NCBI GenBank assembly: GCA_964035015.1
Contig: OZ036002.1
Coordinates: forward strand, 4,178,377-4,242,376
Direction: 5' to 3'
Length of the DNA stretch: 64,000 nucleotides
DNA from: Corallium rubrum
Taxonomy: Eukaryota > Cnidaria > Anthozoa > Scleralcyonacea > Coralliidae
The position numbers and the translations under genes were made by a program. Below the pieces are notes generated by a model. The model was not told the origin of the DNA and searched no databases. It saw only the letters and a program-made list of their open reading frames with translations. The first letter of the stretch is position 1. Every line of letters begins with the position of its first letter. Of this stretch, positions 1 to 11,027 are shown one piece after another.

Positions 1-126
1 CAGGATTTCTTTTTTGAAGCGAGCACGTCAATAGCCAACGACAAGACAGCTCAGAAAACAATGACTTGGCTAAAGAGGTATTTACATAGGGCAGGACTTA
101 CCGGATTAAGATGGGCGAAAGGATGA
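1..126 (+). CDS. Partial ORF open at left edge, unidentified
   Basis: Frame 1 is open from the window edge to TGA at 124-126. It ends in TWLKRYLHRAGLTGLRWAKG and is followed within 30 bp by an A-rich AATAAATAAGTAAATAAA stretch. It could be the end of a gene or of a retroelement ORF. No family recognised. Confidence 0.25.
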   Translation, partial: QDFFFEASTSIANDKTAQKTMTWLKRYLHRAGLTGLRWAKG

Positions 127-398
127 CATTATTTGCTCAAGCGCCCCACTAATATAATAAATAAGTAAATAAAGTGGCTGGCGACGGACGTCCAATGAGT
201 TCGGTTTCGCCACCCACACAGACGCCGAACGCTCATATACTTCCGGTAACCTGCCAGGAATGCCCCGCCCACCTTACGTCACTCTAATTCAACACAGTTG
301 CTAATAGTCTAATCATGTAATAGATCTCAATCACTTATCTCTAATCGATATTTCTATATTTCTCGAGTTTGTTGTCAGTATAATGTTTTTTTCCCCTA

Positions 399-593
399 AT
401 GGCCGAAGTTGATCCAATAGATGACTTCAAAAAAATATATGAAGTTTCCAAAAACATTGCTTCGGTGTTCAAAATTAATGAAAGTATTACTGCTAATAAG
501 TTTTATCGGGGACATCATGAGAAACTCTTACAAACACAGCCACAGGCAAATAGTCTCGCTTCAGCGTCGACCAAACTTAATTTTTCTCATTAG
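399..593 (+). CDS. Small ORF, possible exon (64 aa), unidentified
   Basis: Starts MAEVDPIDDFKKIYEVSKN; the amino-acid composition of the first 34 residues is protein-like and alpha-helical, then the quality falls off. No recognised domain and no clear splice donor. It may be a chance ORF. Confidence 0.2.
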   Translation: MAEVDPIDDFKKIYEVSKNIASVFKINESITANKFYRGHHEKLLQTQPQANSLASASTKLNFSH

Positions 594-844
594 ATTTGGA
601 GTAGTCATTTCCACTCTATTCTTTCTTTTAATTAAAGATCGCTTTCGCTGTCCTGTCGTAAGTAAGTCTGAGAGCGTAAATTAAAGAGCCTGTTCTCGAA
701 GTAATGTGACAATGGCGAGCGAACACAGATGGACCACCTCTCGTACTAAAAGTATTAAGTATAACAGTGTTCCTTTCAACTTATACTTGAAAGTTCAATC
801 GACAATTCACACGACTCTATTCGTCTTCCTGGTATACAGAAAGA

Positions 845-1390
845 CGAAGTGAAATGTTCGTTTGTTATTTGCCATCCATCGAAACTTTTGCTTCAATTCA
901 CGATTCGAAAGCCGACTCACCGTTACTTTGCTGTTTTGTCGTTAAAATGATAATGCATTTTTTAAAAACCTATTCATTCAGATGAAGTTGGTTAATGGCT
1001 AGCAATTAAACACAACCAATATTCAATAACACTTTTGCTTCTTCGTTAATTTTGCCACCTCCGAAAGTCTTCTTTCAATTCGTAATCAGTTCCAGAGTCA
1101 ACTTTTACTTTGATGTTCGATCTGTCGTCAGAATGATAGTGTATATATTAAAAACCTATTCATCCAAATGAGATCGATTAATGGCTAGCAAACACAGACA
1201 ATTTTACTTTTGCTTCTTCGTTTGTCACGTCTCGAATATTTTGTTTCAATTCATGATTCCAAAGCTAACTTTTCTTTTACTTTGCTGCATGTTCTGTCGT
1301 TATGTAGATTCGAATGGTAATGCATATTAAAAGCTTATTTCAAAATAATTCGGTTAATGGCTATCAAACACTTACGATTGTTCGTTTGTC
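845..1390 (+). repeat. Diverged tandem repeat, about 180-bp unit, three copies
   Basis: The landmark AAAA(A)CCTATTC or its variant AAAAGCTTATT recurs at 964, 1150 and 1329 (spacings 186 and 179), each followed by GGTTAATGGCTA-like or GATTAATGGCTA sequence and each preceded by a TTTTGCTTC and TTTGTCAC context. Copies are diverged by roughly a fifth. Confidence 0.7.
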
Positions 1391-1866
1391 ACGTTTTGGT
1401 ACTTCAATCACCCGTCCATATATAGCTACTCTAACGTTAACACTGTATTTCACCAAGATAATCTACCGTTCCCAAAGCTAGTCTTAGGCTGAATGCATGA
1501 GGGTGCAAATTAAGAGCATATACACTGACATTACAGTATTGGCGGTCAACAAACACTGACAAACGTAATTACACGTAATTATCTTGTTCCCTTGTTCGAT
1601 TCTAGAAATTTTGTTTCAAAACTCTCTGATACTTCACTCACCAATCTACAAACTCATGTGGTCGCGAGGTCCTCTACGGCGAGCTCTCATTCATCCAAAG
1701 CGGCAAACCGGTAGGCCTGCTATAAATGTAGATGATTGGTCTGTGACCTATCCACCCGTAATAAAATGTTTAATGACCAACAAATACTCAAAACGTAATT
1801 ATCTTTCTCCTCTGTTCGCATGAGAAATTTAATATACATGGACAGGATATTAAAATTTTGAGAAAA

Positions 1867-2584
1867 CTACACCTTTTTCAGGTCAAATTCAGAAACTTCC
1901 AAACGAACTTCAGATAATTCAGATCAATTTCAGAACTTTCCAAGTGAATTTCAGAAATTTCCAAATGATATTTAGATTTTCCAAATGATATTCAGACATT
2001 TCCAAAATGAAGCGAGAGGCTTGCACAGTAAATAGTTCGGATCAGCTGAGGGAACACATATACCTTTTTTGCCCTGCATTACTCAATGAAAAACATTCAA
2101 TTGCACTCATTGAAATAAAAATAGCACTTATGTAATCAATGCTATTGATGTTACAGAAGCGTTATTGAATGTCGTTTCGCGCTAATAATAAAGTGATATT
2201 GTTATTTCAGTGAGTGCAATTGAATGTTTTTTATTGAGTAATGCAGGGCAAAAGGTGTATGTGTTCCCTCAGCTGATCCGAACTATTTACTGTTCAAGCG
2301 AACTTTAGCCTCTCGCTTCATTTTGGAAATGTCTGAATATCATTTGGAAAATCTGAATATCATTTGGACAATTTGAATATCATTTGGAAATGTCTGAAAT
2401 TCATTTGAAAATGTCTGAATATCATTTGGAAAATCTGAATATCATTTGGACAATTTGAATATCATTTGGAAATGTCTGAAATTCATTTGAAAATGTCTGA
2501 ATATCATTTGGACAATCTGAATATCATTTGGAAGTGTCTGAAATTCGTTTGGAAGTTTCTGAATTTGACCTGAAAAAGGTGTAG
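1867..2584. mobile_element. Foldback-like element with repeat-built inverted arms
   Basis: CTACACCTTTTTCAGGTC at 1867 is mirrored by the reverse complement ending at 2584. The arms contain tandem monomers of about 22 bp (CTGAATATCATTTGGAAAA-type): about five in the left arm and about ten in the right arm. An inner inverted section (GCAGGGCAAAAGGTGTATGTG-like) surrounds a loop of about 80 bp (2120-2200). Long arms made of unequal numbers of short repeats are the hallmark of foldback elements. No clear target duplication. Confidence 0.75.
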
Positions 2585-2917
2585 AACCTGGACGAAATAC
2601 ACCATTCACGAATGAATGTGAAGCTGTCATTTCCCTATTAGAAAGAGGCCAGAAGGAATACTCTCAGATACTCTCCTATAGCAATACATACAGATATAAT
2701 AGGCGTTCGGTTAATGTTTGCGACAAAGGAAAAGCATTACTAGACCATTACCCCCATTGGAATGCTAACCCCAAGGCCAAATGAAATTGTAACCTCAAAC
2801 AAACGGCTAACACTAAAAAGCGATACACGATACAGTGATACAACGATTACAAAATCCGGGGGGATTACACATTTCTATAAAAAAATCAGGGGGACTCACA
2901 CTGGTAAAAAATTTAAG

Positions 2918-3299
2918 CAGGTGTCACGGTCTCAGCGATCCCCCAGTCTGAGTTATCCCCTAAGACCAACTGCGTAGTTATTCCTTGCTTTTCTGCATTG
3001 ATATTGTCGTTGTTCTAACTCAAAAAATACGTATAATCATGGAAACCATACTTTTATCACGTATCACGCGAACTATTATTTACATGAGTTACATGGTATT
3101 GCCATTCGTAATAATCACAGACGTTTTATATTTATACTATCAAATGTTTAAAAGAACGTGATAAAGTATGGTTTCCATGATTATACGTATTTTTTGAGTT
3201 AGAACAACGACAATATCAATGCAGAAAAGCAGGGGATAACTACGCAGTTGGTCTTAAGGGATAACTCAGACTGGGGGATCGCTGAGACCGTGACACCTG
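2918..3299. mobile_element. MITE with about 140-bp terminal inverted repeats
   Basis: CAGGTGTCACGGTCTCAGCG begins the left arm, and its reverse complement ends at 3299. The arms (about 2918-3061 and 3160-3299) are almost identical and enclose about 100 bp of AT-rich sequence. Confidence 0.85.
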
Positions 3300-3331
3300 G
3301 GGGAATGGGTTGTAAATGTTGTAGCGAATGC

Positions 3332-3677
3332 CTTGAATCCTGACAGCCATCTAAATTGCGCTCGCGCATTTTCTAATTACTAGCGTTGTAATAACACTAA
3401 AAAGCGAACCAAACCAAAACACTAATCCTAATACTCAGCATGTAGGAATCCCACAATATTTACATCATTAGTTTTCGTATATAGGTAATAATTGGCTAGT
3501 GTTTTGGTTTGGTGCTCTATCGGATCTGAAAATGCAGTCCTGACCCACTGAACCGCCCTCTCTCCAAGCTCTTTGCCCCCTTTTTGGAACATGGCGTCGG
3601 TAACTGTGACCTCGTCTATGTCTTGAATCCTGACAGTCATCTAAATTGCGCTCGCGCATTTTCAGATTACTAGCGTT
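3332..3677. repeat. 56-bp direct repeat pair
   Basis: 3332-3387 and 3622-3677 share CTTGAATCCTGACAG...GCGCTCGCGCATTTTC...ATTACTAGCGTT with a few mismatches, 290 bp apart. Confidence 0.75.
3428..3640 (-). CDS. Small ORF (70 aa) bounded by a direct repeat, unidentified
   Basis: Reads MTVRIQDIDEVTVTDAM and continues with ELGERAVQWVRTAFSDPIE, protein-like in composition. Its start overlaps the second copy of a 56-bp direct repeat (3332-3387 and 3622-3677), so the first copy has an equivalent ATG (MAVRIQG...). This suggests a duplicated first-exon or leader segment. No family recognised. Confidence 0.25.
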   Translation of the reverse strand: MTVRIQDIDEVTVTDAMFQKGGKELGERAVQWVRTAFSDPIEHQTKTLANYYLYTKTNDVNIVGFLHAEY

Positions 3678-3708
3678 CTATTAACCCCGTGACTACCAGA
3701 GGTCTTCC

Positions 3709-4386
3709 CTTGACGGGTAAAATCATCTGGCGTTAGCCGCCCAGAGTAAGAATACTAAAGGTGCGTTTACATGCTCGCTTAGGAATCAAGGGGTTAGGCA
3801 GTATAGCTACACGGGCGTCGTGGCTCAGAGATTTTAGGGGTGGCCAAAAGCACAATTTTTCGGACAAACAACAAGGTTTTTCCGACATAGCTTCGCATAA
3901 ACTTAAAACATAATTAATTCTGAATTAAATTCGACGATCGCCCGAAGTATAAAACAGACGTATTAAAGCGACAAAGCGTGCTGCTATGCTGTACGCAACC
4001 GCTACTAGTGAATTTAATACTGAAATACTGTAACAAAAAGTCAAAAGACAAACCCAGGAGCACCAGCATGTTTATATGGAATATGTTGGTGTTTCTTTAC
4101 TCTATCCGTGATCCGAATGATATTTATTGTTATGGCGAGATCGATAATCACTATCAAATGTCTTCTTGCATAGCAGACATTCAACTTTCCGACGTTTCGT
4201 TGTTGGTGGCATAACTCAAAAGTGATAGTCATGACCGGAAACCGCGAAAAGCTTATGCCCGAGTTCCGACAAAATTGTGTTGAACGACATTAGGCCCCCC
4301 CCTGACCCCCCGGCCACGACGCCACTGTATAGCTAACGCCAGAAGATTTTGCTCTGGCTAACGCCAGATGATTTTACCCGTCAAGG
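3709..4386. mobile_element. Nested MITE pair with 30-bp outer inverted repeats
   Basis: CCCTTGACGGGTAAAATCAT at 3709-3738 is matched by its inverted 30-bp partner at 4357-4386. Inside, a second inverted pair (TAGCTACACGGGCGTCGTGGC-like at about 3803 and GCCACGACGCCACTGTATAG at about 4313) marks an inner element of about 530 bp. The outer motif matches the family seen in the HSP90 introns. Confidence 0.7.
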
Positions 4387-4644
4387 GAACAAAGATGTAT
4401 TTAGAAAGTGCAGTTTACCGCCCCCGCAGGACTCTGCTTTTTTGTATCTGCGCAACGCGCAGATATATTGCTATCGTGTGTGTGGGTTAACTTTTTGGTG
4501 TAACCGCTGACCTGTAATGTGTGCAGTAGTGTGACTGTTTATATTTCCTCGCCATGTTGTATGAACTAAGGAGCGAGACGAAGAACATTATTTTCGAAGA
4601 AAGTCAATTGCAATGCTGTATGATTGGAGTAGTATGATTCAGGG

Positions 4645-5190
4645 ATACTTTAAAATGATTGCGTCTGACCGTACGCCAAGTGATAGCATAATAATGCAAT
4701 TTGATATTTGCGCTCATCTCAGTTTAAATAGATTTTTCTCCGTTGCTATTCTATACGATTTGTTCTAATTCACATACGTTGTACAGAATTTAACGCTCTA
4801 TCTAACCGTGCAAGTTTCCCAAATGGCACAAACCTACAGACGACTGATTTACTTTAAATATGACCGCGTTTGACCGTACGCCAAGTAAATAGCGTAATAA
4901 TGCAATTTGATATTTGCGCTCATGTCAGTTCAAATAGCCTTTTCTCCGTTGTTACCATGTTCTCTAATTCACATTAGACCATGACCTATACCATGTTCTC
5001 TAATTCACATATGTTGTACAGAATTTAACGCTCTATCTAACCGTACAAGTTTCCCAAATGGCACAAACCTACAGACGATTGATTTACTTTAAATATGACC
5101 GCGTTTGACCTTAGGCCAAGTAAATAGCGTAAATAATGCAATTTGATATTTGCGCTCATGTCAGTTCAAATAGCCTTTTCTCCGTACCTA
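4645..5190 (+). repeat. Tandem repeat, 205- to 235-bp unit, about 2.5 copies
   Basis: GCGTYTGACC landmarks at 4661, 4866 and 5101, each followed by GCAATTTGATATTTGCGCTC. The second unit is longer because a CCATGTTCTCTAATTCACAT piece is itself duplicated. Units 2 and 3 are more alike than unit 1. Confidence 0.85.
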
Positions 5191-6316
5191 CATACATGGC
5201 ACAGATGATTCAGGGGTATTTCGACCCGCGGTAGCCGTATTATTGGCCATTGGGATATATCTTCCAGCACTTAGCCGTTAAATTCTATATTTCCGACAAA
5301 GTTTTGCACAAAAACATTTCGGAGACAGGGGATATTGCTGATAAACTGGTTAAGTATTTTTAACGTGACTTATAGTAAACTTGTGAGTCCACTTTCAATA
5401 ACCAAGGTTGGATTTGATGTGAGTCATGATAAAAAATTATTAAGGTCAGAGAACGTGTACTTTCTCTTTAATTATCTTATAAGATCTCGCTAAAATCTTA
5501 TAAGATCTACGTGTAAAAATCTTAAGATTTTTCTTAAGATCTTACAAGATTTTCCAAGATCATTGACAAGATTCTCACAGTGGGTTTGCGCAGATACATG
5601 TACGCATAGCGGACCTTTTGTTTACATCTCTTTTAGCCAGTATACTACCGGCCGCCTTTGTTGAGTTACAGCGAGAAGTAGAAATTATATGTCGCACCTT
5701 GAATGAATGACGCTGGACCAGACTAGAGGATTAGACTTGGATCAGACTAGAAGTTTAAGCTTGTCGTTCGTTGAAATGAGTAAGCAGAAACATGTTTCAT
5801 TGTTTGTGTTTGAGCTGGGGCCAGAGGGAGTGTGTTAAATAGCCGTATATGATAGGCATGTGAACCAGGTTTTTTAATTGTGGATATTAATAATTGCCTC
5901 GTACTTCCTGACCTCCAGGTTATTCGTCGTGTAGTTTAATTGAACCATTTATATATAATAATAAATAATAAAATCCGGTTATCCCAAACTTGGTCATGCT
6001 GACTCTGGTGTTTTCTCGAACTAAGAAGGATTTTCCTTAATTAATCTTGAATACACTTGGTCCTACCCTCGCCATTTGGAACTCCCACGACTGCATTCTC
6101 TGACAATTTTTTTGTTCCGGGATTCCAGCGTAATTCTAAACTTAGCATTTTAACTAATTCTAAAATTAAAGTCTCTGTCACGAGTGACGAGCAAGCACAC
6201 AAATGTTAATTTTGAAAAAATTCGTGAACAAAATCAAAGGGATTTCAATATGGCGTCGAATTGAAGTTAAATAGTTTACAGCTCTGTTTACATATTCATG
6301 ATGATAGAAAGTGGAA
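5191..6316. other. No gene recognised; AAGATCTTAA-type cluster
   Basis: No coding signal seen. At 5475-5575 the palindromic words ATCTTATAAGAT, TCTTAAGA and AAGATCTTA recur seven or more times within 100 bp; the rest is unremarkable AT-rich sequence. Confidence 0.4.
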
Positions 6317-6322
6317 ACTCAC

Positions 6323-6451
6323 ATCGTCACTGTCATCTTCACTGTCATCTTCACTGTCATCTAAGTCGTTTTCCTCTTCTCTTCGTTCCAATATCATTTC
6401 GCTGTACTCGAGAATGGACAGAATGGAACCAAACTCTTCACGTTCCGCCAT
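6323..6451 (-). CDS. Candidate first coding exon of an unidentified acidic protein
   Basis: ATG at 6449-6451 (context CAACAAAATGGCGG) opens a 43-codon frame that ends exactly at a strong GTGAGT donor (6317-6322). The peptide begins MAEREEFGSILSILEYSEM, continues with a Glu/Arg stretch, then has DDSE repeats ending DDSDD. A GC-rich stretch lies just upstream. Short acidic starts like this occur in several nuclear proteins and in PIF/Harbinger transposases, but I could not find the second exon downstream on the minus strand. It could be a stranded exon of a transposon or of a host gene. Confidence 0.4.
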
Positions 6452-8360
6452 TTTGTTGCCCCGCGCCCGCGCAAGAGTAGCGAGACATGAACTTACAACC
6501 CAGAGAGCCTTTAAATATCAATATATGGATATACAGAGATGGATATACATCTTATAAGCCTTAGGTATACAGTCAAGCGGTAACCGTATAGTAGCAAATA
6601 CCCAACACTTCCCCCCGCTCTACTATTGAACTGCAAGCTCTTAGCAACGCTCAGTGGTAAGAACACTGCACTAGCACCGGCAGAGTCGCATTCGATTTCT
6701 GATGTTGTATTTTCGGCAACTGGTCGTATATTTGAACATTTAAAATTTCCCTTCATCAAAAATGTTTAGAAGAAGTCAACATGAACATGAAATAGATATT
6801 CGTGCAATCTGGTCATTCCGTTGTTGCTTTAAATATCTTGAACTTTTTTTAAAATTGTAACATAGGATGTGTTCTTTTACCCTATGACTTTATAAAAAAA
6901 GACCTTTGAATTGAATTGAATTTGAATTGAAAGTTGTTAATTCACTGTCTACTTGTGCATCACGACAAAGCAGGTTACTGGAATTCTAGTAAAGTTAGCA
7001 AGCTTTCGCCATTAGTATTTGTAATTCGGAGTATTAATTCATAAACAAGACTAAGTAACTTGTTCGTAAAATGTGTTTAGAGCCTTCGACAACACTGATC
7101 CATTCCTGAAAAGAATAGCTTTTACAGCCAAAATACGTGCATAAATATAAAACGCTGAAATCAACAAAAAATGTTCGAGAAAAGACGAAAGACTGCGATA
7201 AAGATAATACTGAGATCATCCTAATCTATCTTGCAACGATATCGAAATAATCTAGCATTGTCTGTATTGTTTGCGGATCCCATCGCTCAGGCATTTGGCC
7301 AGCCGCCAGTTATAACCATATACAGAAAGCGATATTGCTACATTGTAGTAGCAAATCTAGGGGCGTAGAAACCGGGGGGGAAAACGACCTCCAACTTTGT
7401 CATGAAGTGCCCTTTTTGGAACAGAAAAGTGCCCTTGTTATGATAAAACATGTGTTTCAAGTCTTCTTTTCAAGTCCTACCCCCTGAAAGTGCCCTTTCG
7501 AAGCTGTGCCTCCATTAACATCAACGTTCTTCCTACGCCACTGAGAAAATCTTAAAACCAACGTATAGCTATCGAAGTTGATAACGAAATAGACCTTTCG
7601 CCTTCATCAGATTGATGAAAAGGTACAGTATATAACTAGACAAAAAGCCAGTATTTCGTTCACTCTAAAATCTCGGTAAATAAGACATGTATGTATAGGA
7701 TAAAGTAAGTAGACACTCAATATTGACTACTTTTGAAAATTAAATATATTGGATTATAATCATGAAATATTGTATATTTGTATATACTTCCTGCAGTTAT
7801 TGTTAAACAAATTCAACTTGGCAAGTCTATCGTTATTCATGTAAGGTGATGTTAGTATCAATTATTTCAAGCAAGTGACCTTGGCTTTATGCTAAACACG
7901 GTAGAGTGAATTCTTGTCAGTGAAACTTACATACTAACTGAGAGTCCTATTGCAGTGTTCGCCTCACAACCACTATGCGTGATTACAAGGGATATTGTGT
8001 GCATGATTGGCACCCCTTTATGATCAAATCTCCCCGTCACTCCTTTGCATGTGTGAGAGATAGCATCAGTCAGTCTCTGAATAACAATGTTTGTTAAGTG
8101 GAACCATAATTAACCCATTGTCAAACAAAACATGGAACGCATTGTCCTTGATTAAAGACACAGAGCGTGACAAATTATCAAGTATAGCTCTCTCTATAGT
8201 TTAACATTCACTTCGTTAGTGTTTTTTTAGGCTGTTTCAGGCTTCTCCCTTAGGTTTTTGTAAGTAAAATCTCGTCTGGTGTACACAGTAAAGTAATAGA
8301 AGAGGACATTTTTGGCCTGCTCAGGCAGGAATAAGTCGATGACTTTTTAACCCATTTCTG
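6452..8360. other. No gene recognised; degraded repeats
   Basis: A TTGAATTGAATTGAATTTG stretch at about 6900 looks like a retroelement 3' tail. 7369-7550 has GGGGCGTAGAAACC and CTTCCTACGCCACTG ends resembling a short hAT-like element without a clear target duplication. The remainder has no recognised content. Confidence 0.35.
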
Positions 8361-8739
8361 CTTGCCTATATTGCTGGGCTGTCTCAGAGAAAACCCTTTG
8401 GCCTTGATGACTGAGTACAATAATCTGGTTACACAGAGTAAAATAATGAAAGGGATGTTTTTAGGTAAAAAGCAGGAATGTCTTCTAATACTAAAGTCTT
8501 TGTACTATACTCCAAAATTATCTTTGCTGGCAAAAACACTTTTTGATACTGATCCAACAAGCGGCGAACCATGCCAAATACGAATTGAAATGTTGTTACT
8601 AACTCTTAACACAAGGTCATTAGAACGCAAACTTGAAAACAAACTTGTGGCCGGAACTTCAAGTTCGGAATAATAAATATTAAAGTTCCTTTCCCCGCAC
8701 ACAAATATTAATAATTTTTGTCTCGCGCGCAAAACTATT

Positions 8740-9430
8740 AATTAAGCGGTCATTTTAGCGCTCAATGGTGAGAGCGTCCGGCTGGCATTCGGAAGGTTGT
8801 GGGTTCAGGGCCGTAGGCAGGATTTATTAGTCAGGGGGGCAATGAGAGTGCCCAATTTCCTAGGGGGGTCCGGGGTATGTTTCCCCGGAAAATGTTTGAA
8901 AATTGAGTCTCTGACATGGCATTTCACGCGATCTGATATCATATTTGAGCAAAATTTTGAACATTTTAAAACATATTTTTAAGACACGTTCTCTCATTTT
9001 TACAAAAGATTTTGCCTAAAACTACAGTATTACATATTTACAAAGACAACGACAGTCATTTGCAACTCACTTGTCACTTTTCACCAAAATGTTCAGAAGT
9101 TCGTTACGCCAAGTTCGCAAGTTCGTTGGGAAGCGCGAACGCAACGCGAAAACTCATTGTCAGAGTTACTGTATGATGTTAAACGACTAGTTAGTTCTTT
9201 ATTCTGTGACTCTGGAAAGAAATGTGATGTTCTTGCGCAATTATTAACTATATAACTGTCTGAATACCAATAAAAAATAATAATCAACATTATAAAAATC
9301 ATATCATTGGATTTTCTCGAGGGGGGGGGGGGGGATAGTTGCCCCTGCTGCCCGCCCTGTGTGGGTTCGAGTTCCGTCTCGAGCTCAGAGTTTTTCTCTG
9401 AGTTTAACTCACGACAGCTTGTAAGCAAAA
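8740..9430 (+). mobile_element. tRNA-derived SINE split by a hAT-like insertion
   Basis: GCGCTCAATGGTGAGAGCG (box A-like) to TGTGGGTTC lies at about 8758-8806, and the sequence resumes at 9360 with TGTGGGTTCGAGTTCC (box B-like). Removing 8806-9359 and one TSD copy restores a continuous tRNA-like unit. Confidence 0.6.
8806..9359. mobile_element. hAT-like non-autonomous element, 554 bp, 8-bp TSD
   Basis: Ends CAGGGCCGTAGGCAGG and CTGCCCGCCCTG, flanked by TGTGGGTT at 8798-8805 and again at 9360-9367. CAGGG ends with an 8-bp duplication are typical of the hAT superfamily. No transposase coding seen. Confidence 0.8.
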
Positions 9431-9844
9431 ACATACGAACTGAAAGCTTTATATACTCTTTAACTTACTGACTGCATTTCACTATACATTTTCTTTGATT
9501 GAAGTGGTATGTGGATTATCTCTGCTGAATATTTGCCATCAGATTCAGAATAACAACTTTACAAGTCCGGAGTTGTATATAAAAGCTTCAAAACACTATA
9601 GTTTCATAGCAGGAAGCACGTCATAAGATATTCGTCATTAATTTGTGTTCCTTTTTAAGTCTTCAGGTACAATTGTGGTGAAAAGCAAAAACCACAAAAC
9701 AAAAACTCTTTTTAAAATCTAACAAAAGTCTTTTGCGAAAAAGTGGTTAATTCGGAATATGTAACTTTTGGCTCTTGGCCTTGGGTCAAATTTGATCACA
9801 TCACCCACGCGTTCAGCTTTCTACCGATATTATATAGAATAGTG

Positions 9845-10080
9845 TAGTAGAGTTTTTGGTGAAGGAAAATTTCGAGTGTGAGAAGTTGCGAAAATCCAAC
9901 ATCAAAGTCTTCCGGCTAAGAATCGAACCCGCGAGCCTGTGCAGATACTAGACTATATGCAGCGCTCTGACCGGTTTCGGCTAAAAGGGATGGGACGGTC
10001 AGTCCTTTTGAGTCATTCCTTGAACCTCTACCACTCTGAACACTGAGCTATGGAGACCGCTGAGAAGAGCTTAGCAAGTA
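9845..10080 (-). mobile_element. tRNA-derived SINE remnants
   Basis: On the minus strand, GCGGGTTCGATTCTTAGCC (box B-like) at about 9910-9930 is followed by TTTTCGCAACTT and CCTTCACCAAAAACTC. A second box A-like CATAGCTCAGTGTTCAGAG lies at about 10040-10055. The tail matches a copy near 58.6 kb. Confidence 0.5.
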
Positions 10081-10810
10081 ATATTTGACTCGATTAAACT
10101 GCATGTTGTAAATTTTGGCAAAGAGAATTTTTGAGTGTGCGAGTATATACATATAGTGTTAGTCTGACTCCGTTCAGACTTCTAAATGCAATTAAACTTC
10201 TATCTTCTAATATTAAGCTTCATCCTAGCCCTATCCATAACATCCACTATACAGGTTTGATATAGTTTATTTAAGATTTTGGCCATTTTTTCAACTTTTG
10301 AAATAAGGCTAAAATTTGAAGATTTAGCACAAATATAACCTTCCTGTTGCTACGGAAGCTAAAAAAGGCTTTATTTGGGATAAATTATCAGTTTCTGACC
10401 TTATTTCAAAAGTTAAGAGAATGGTCAAAATCGGTCAAAAAGTAAAGGCTAACTAACCCCTTAAGACGAACATTAGTTGGTTTAATTTTTGCATTATACT
10501 ATACCGCTGTAGTCAATGTGACGTCATTTGGGGATGTTATATGAAAAGTCGACCGTTTGTCTTTTTTTGATATTTTATAATGTTCCACCCACTTCTCAGG
10601 AAAAACCTGGCATGCCGCTTCAGCTGAGAAGAGCGATTTCCTTCCACTGCATATTTGGCACCGCGCATAGTCATGTAATTATTTTAATAAGATTTTTGTC
10701 TTAGAAATGTTGAGTTACTTAAGTATCCACTATCCAGAGTCAGCCAAATTTTTTTAAAAAATTAATACGAAACACAATCCAAAGATGAACATCTTGAAGA
10801 CCCCAAGATA

Positions 10811-10968
10811 TGAATACCCATATATATATATATATACATATACATATGTTATATACATATACATATACATATACACATAAACACATATACATATATACAT
10901 ATATATATACATATACATATACATATACGTATATACATATACATATACATATACATATACGTATATAC

Positions 10969-11022
<54 letters not shown>
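10811..11022. repeat. (TATACA)n/(TA)n microsatellite
   Basis: TATACATATACATA-type hexamers grading into pure (AT)n at 10976-11020. Confidence 0.95.

Positions 11023-11027
<5 letters not shown>

Noticed and set aside
9093..9434. 113-aa minus-strand ORF
   Set aside because: Crosses the boundary of the hAT-like element and the SINE, with Gly/Pro runs from the G tract; no protein signal.
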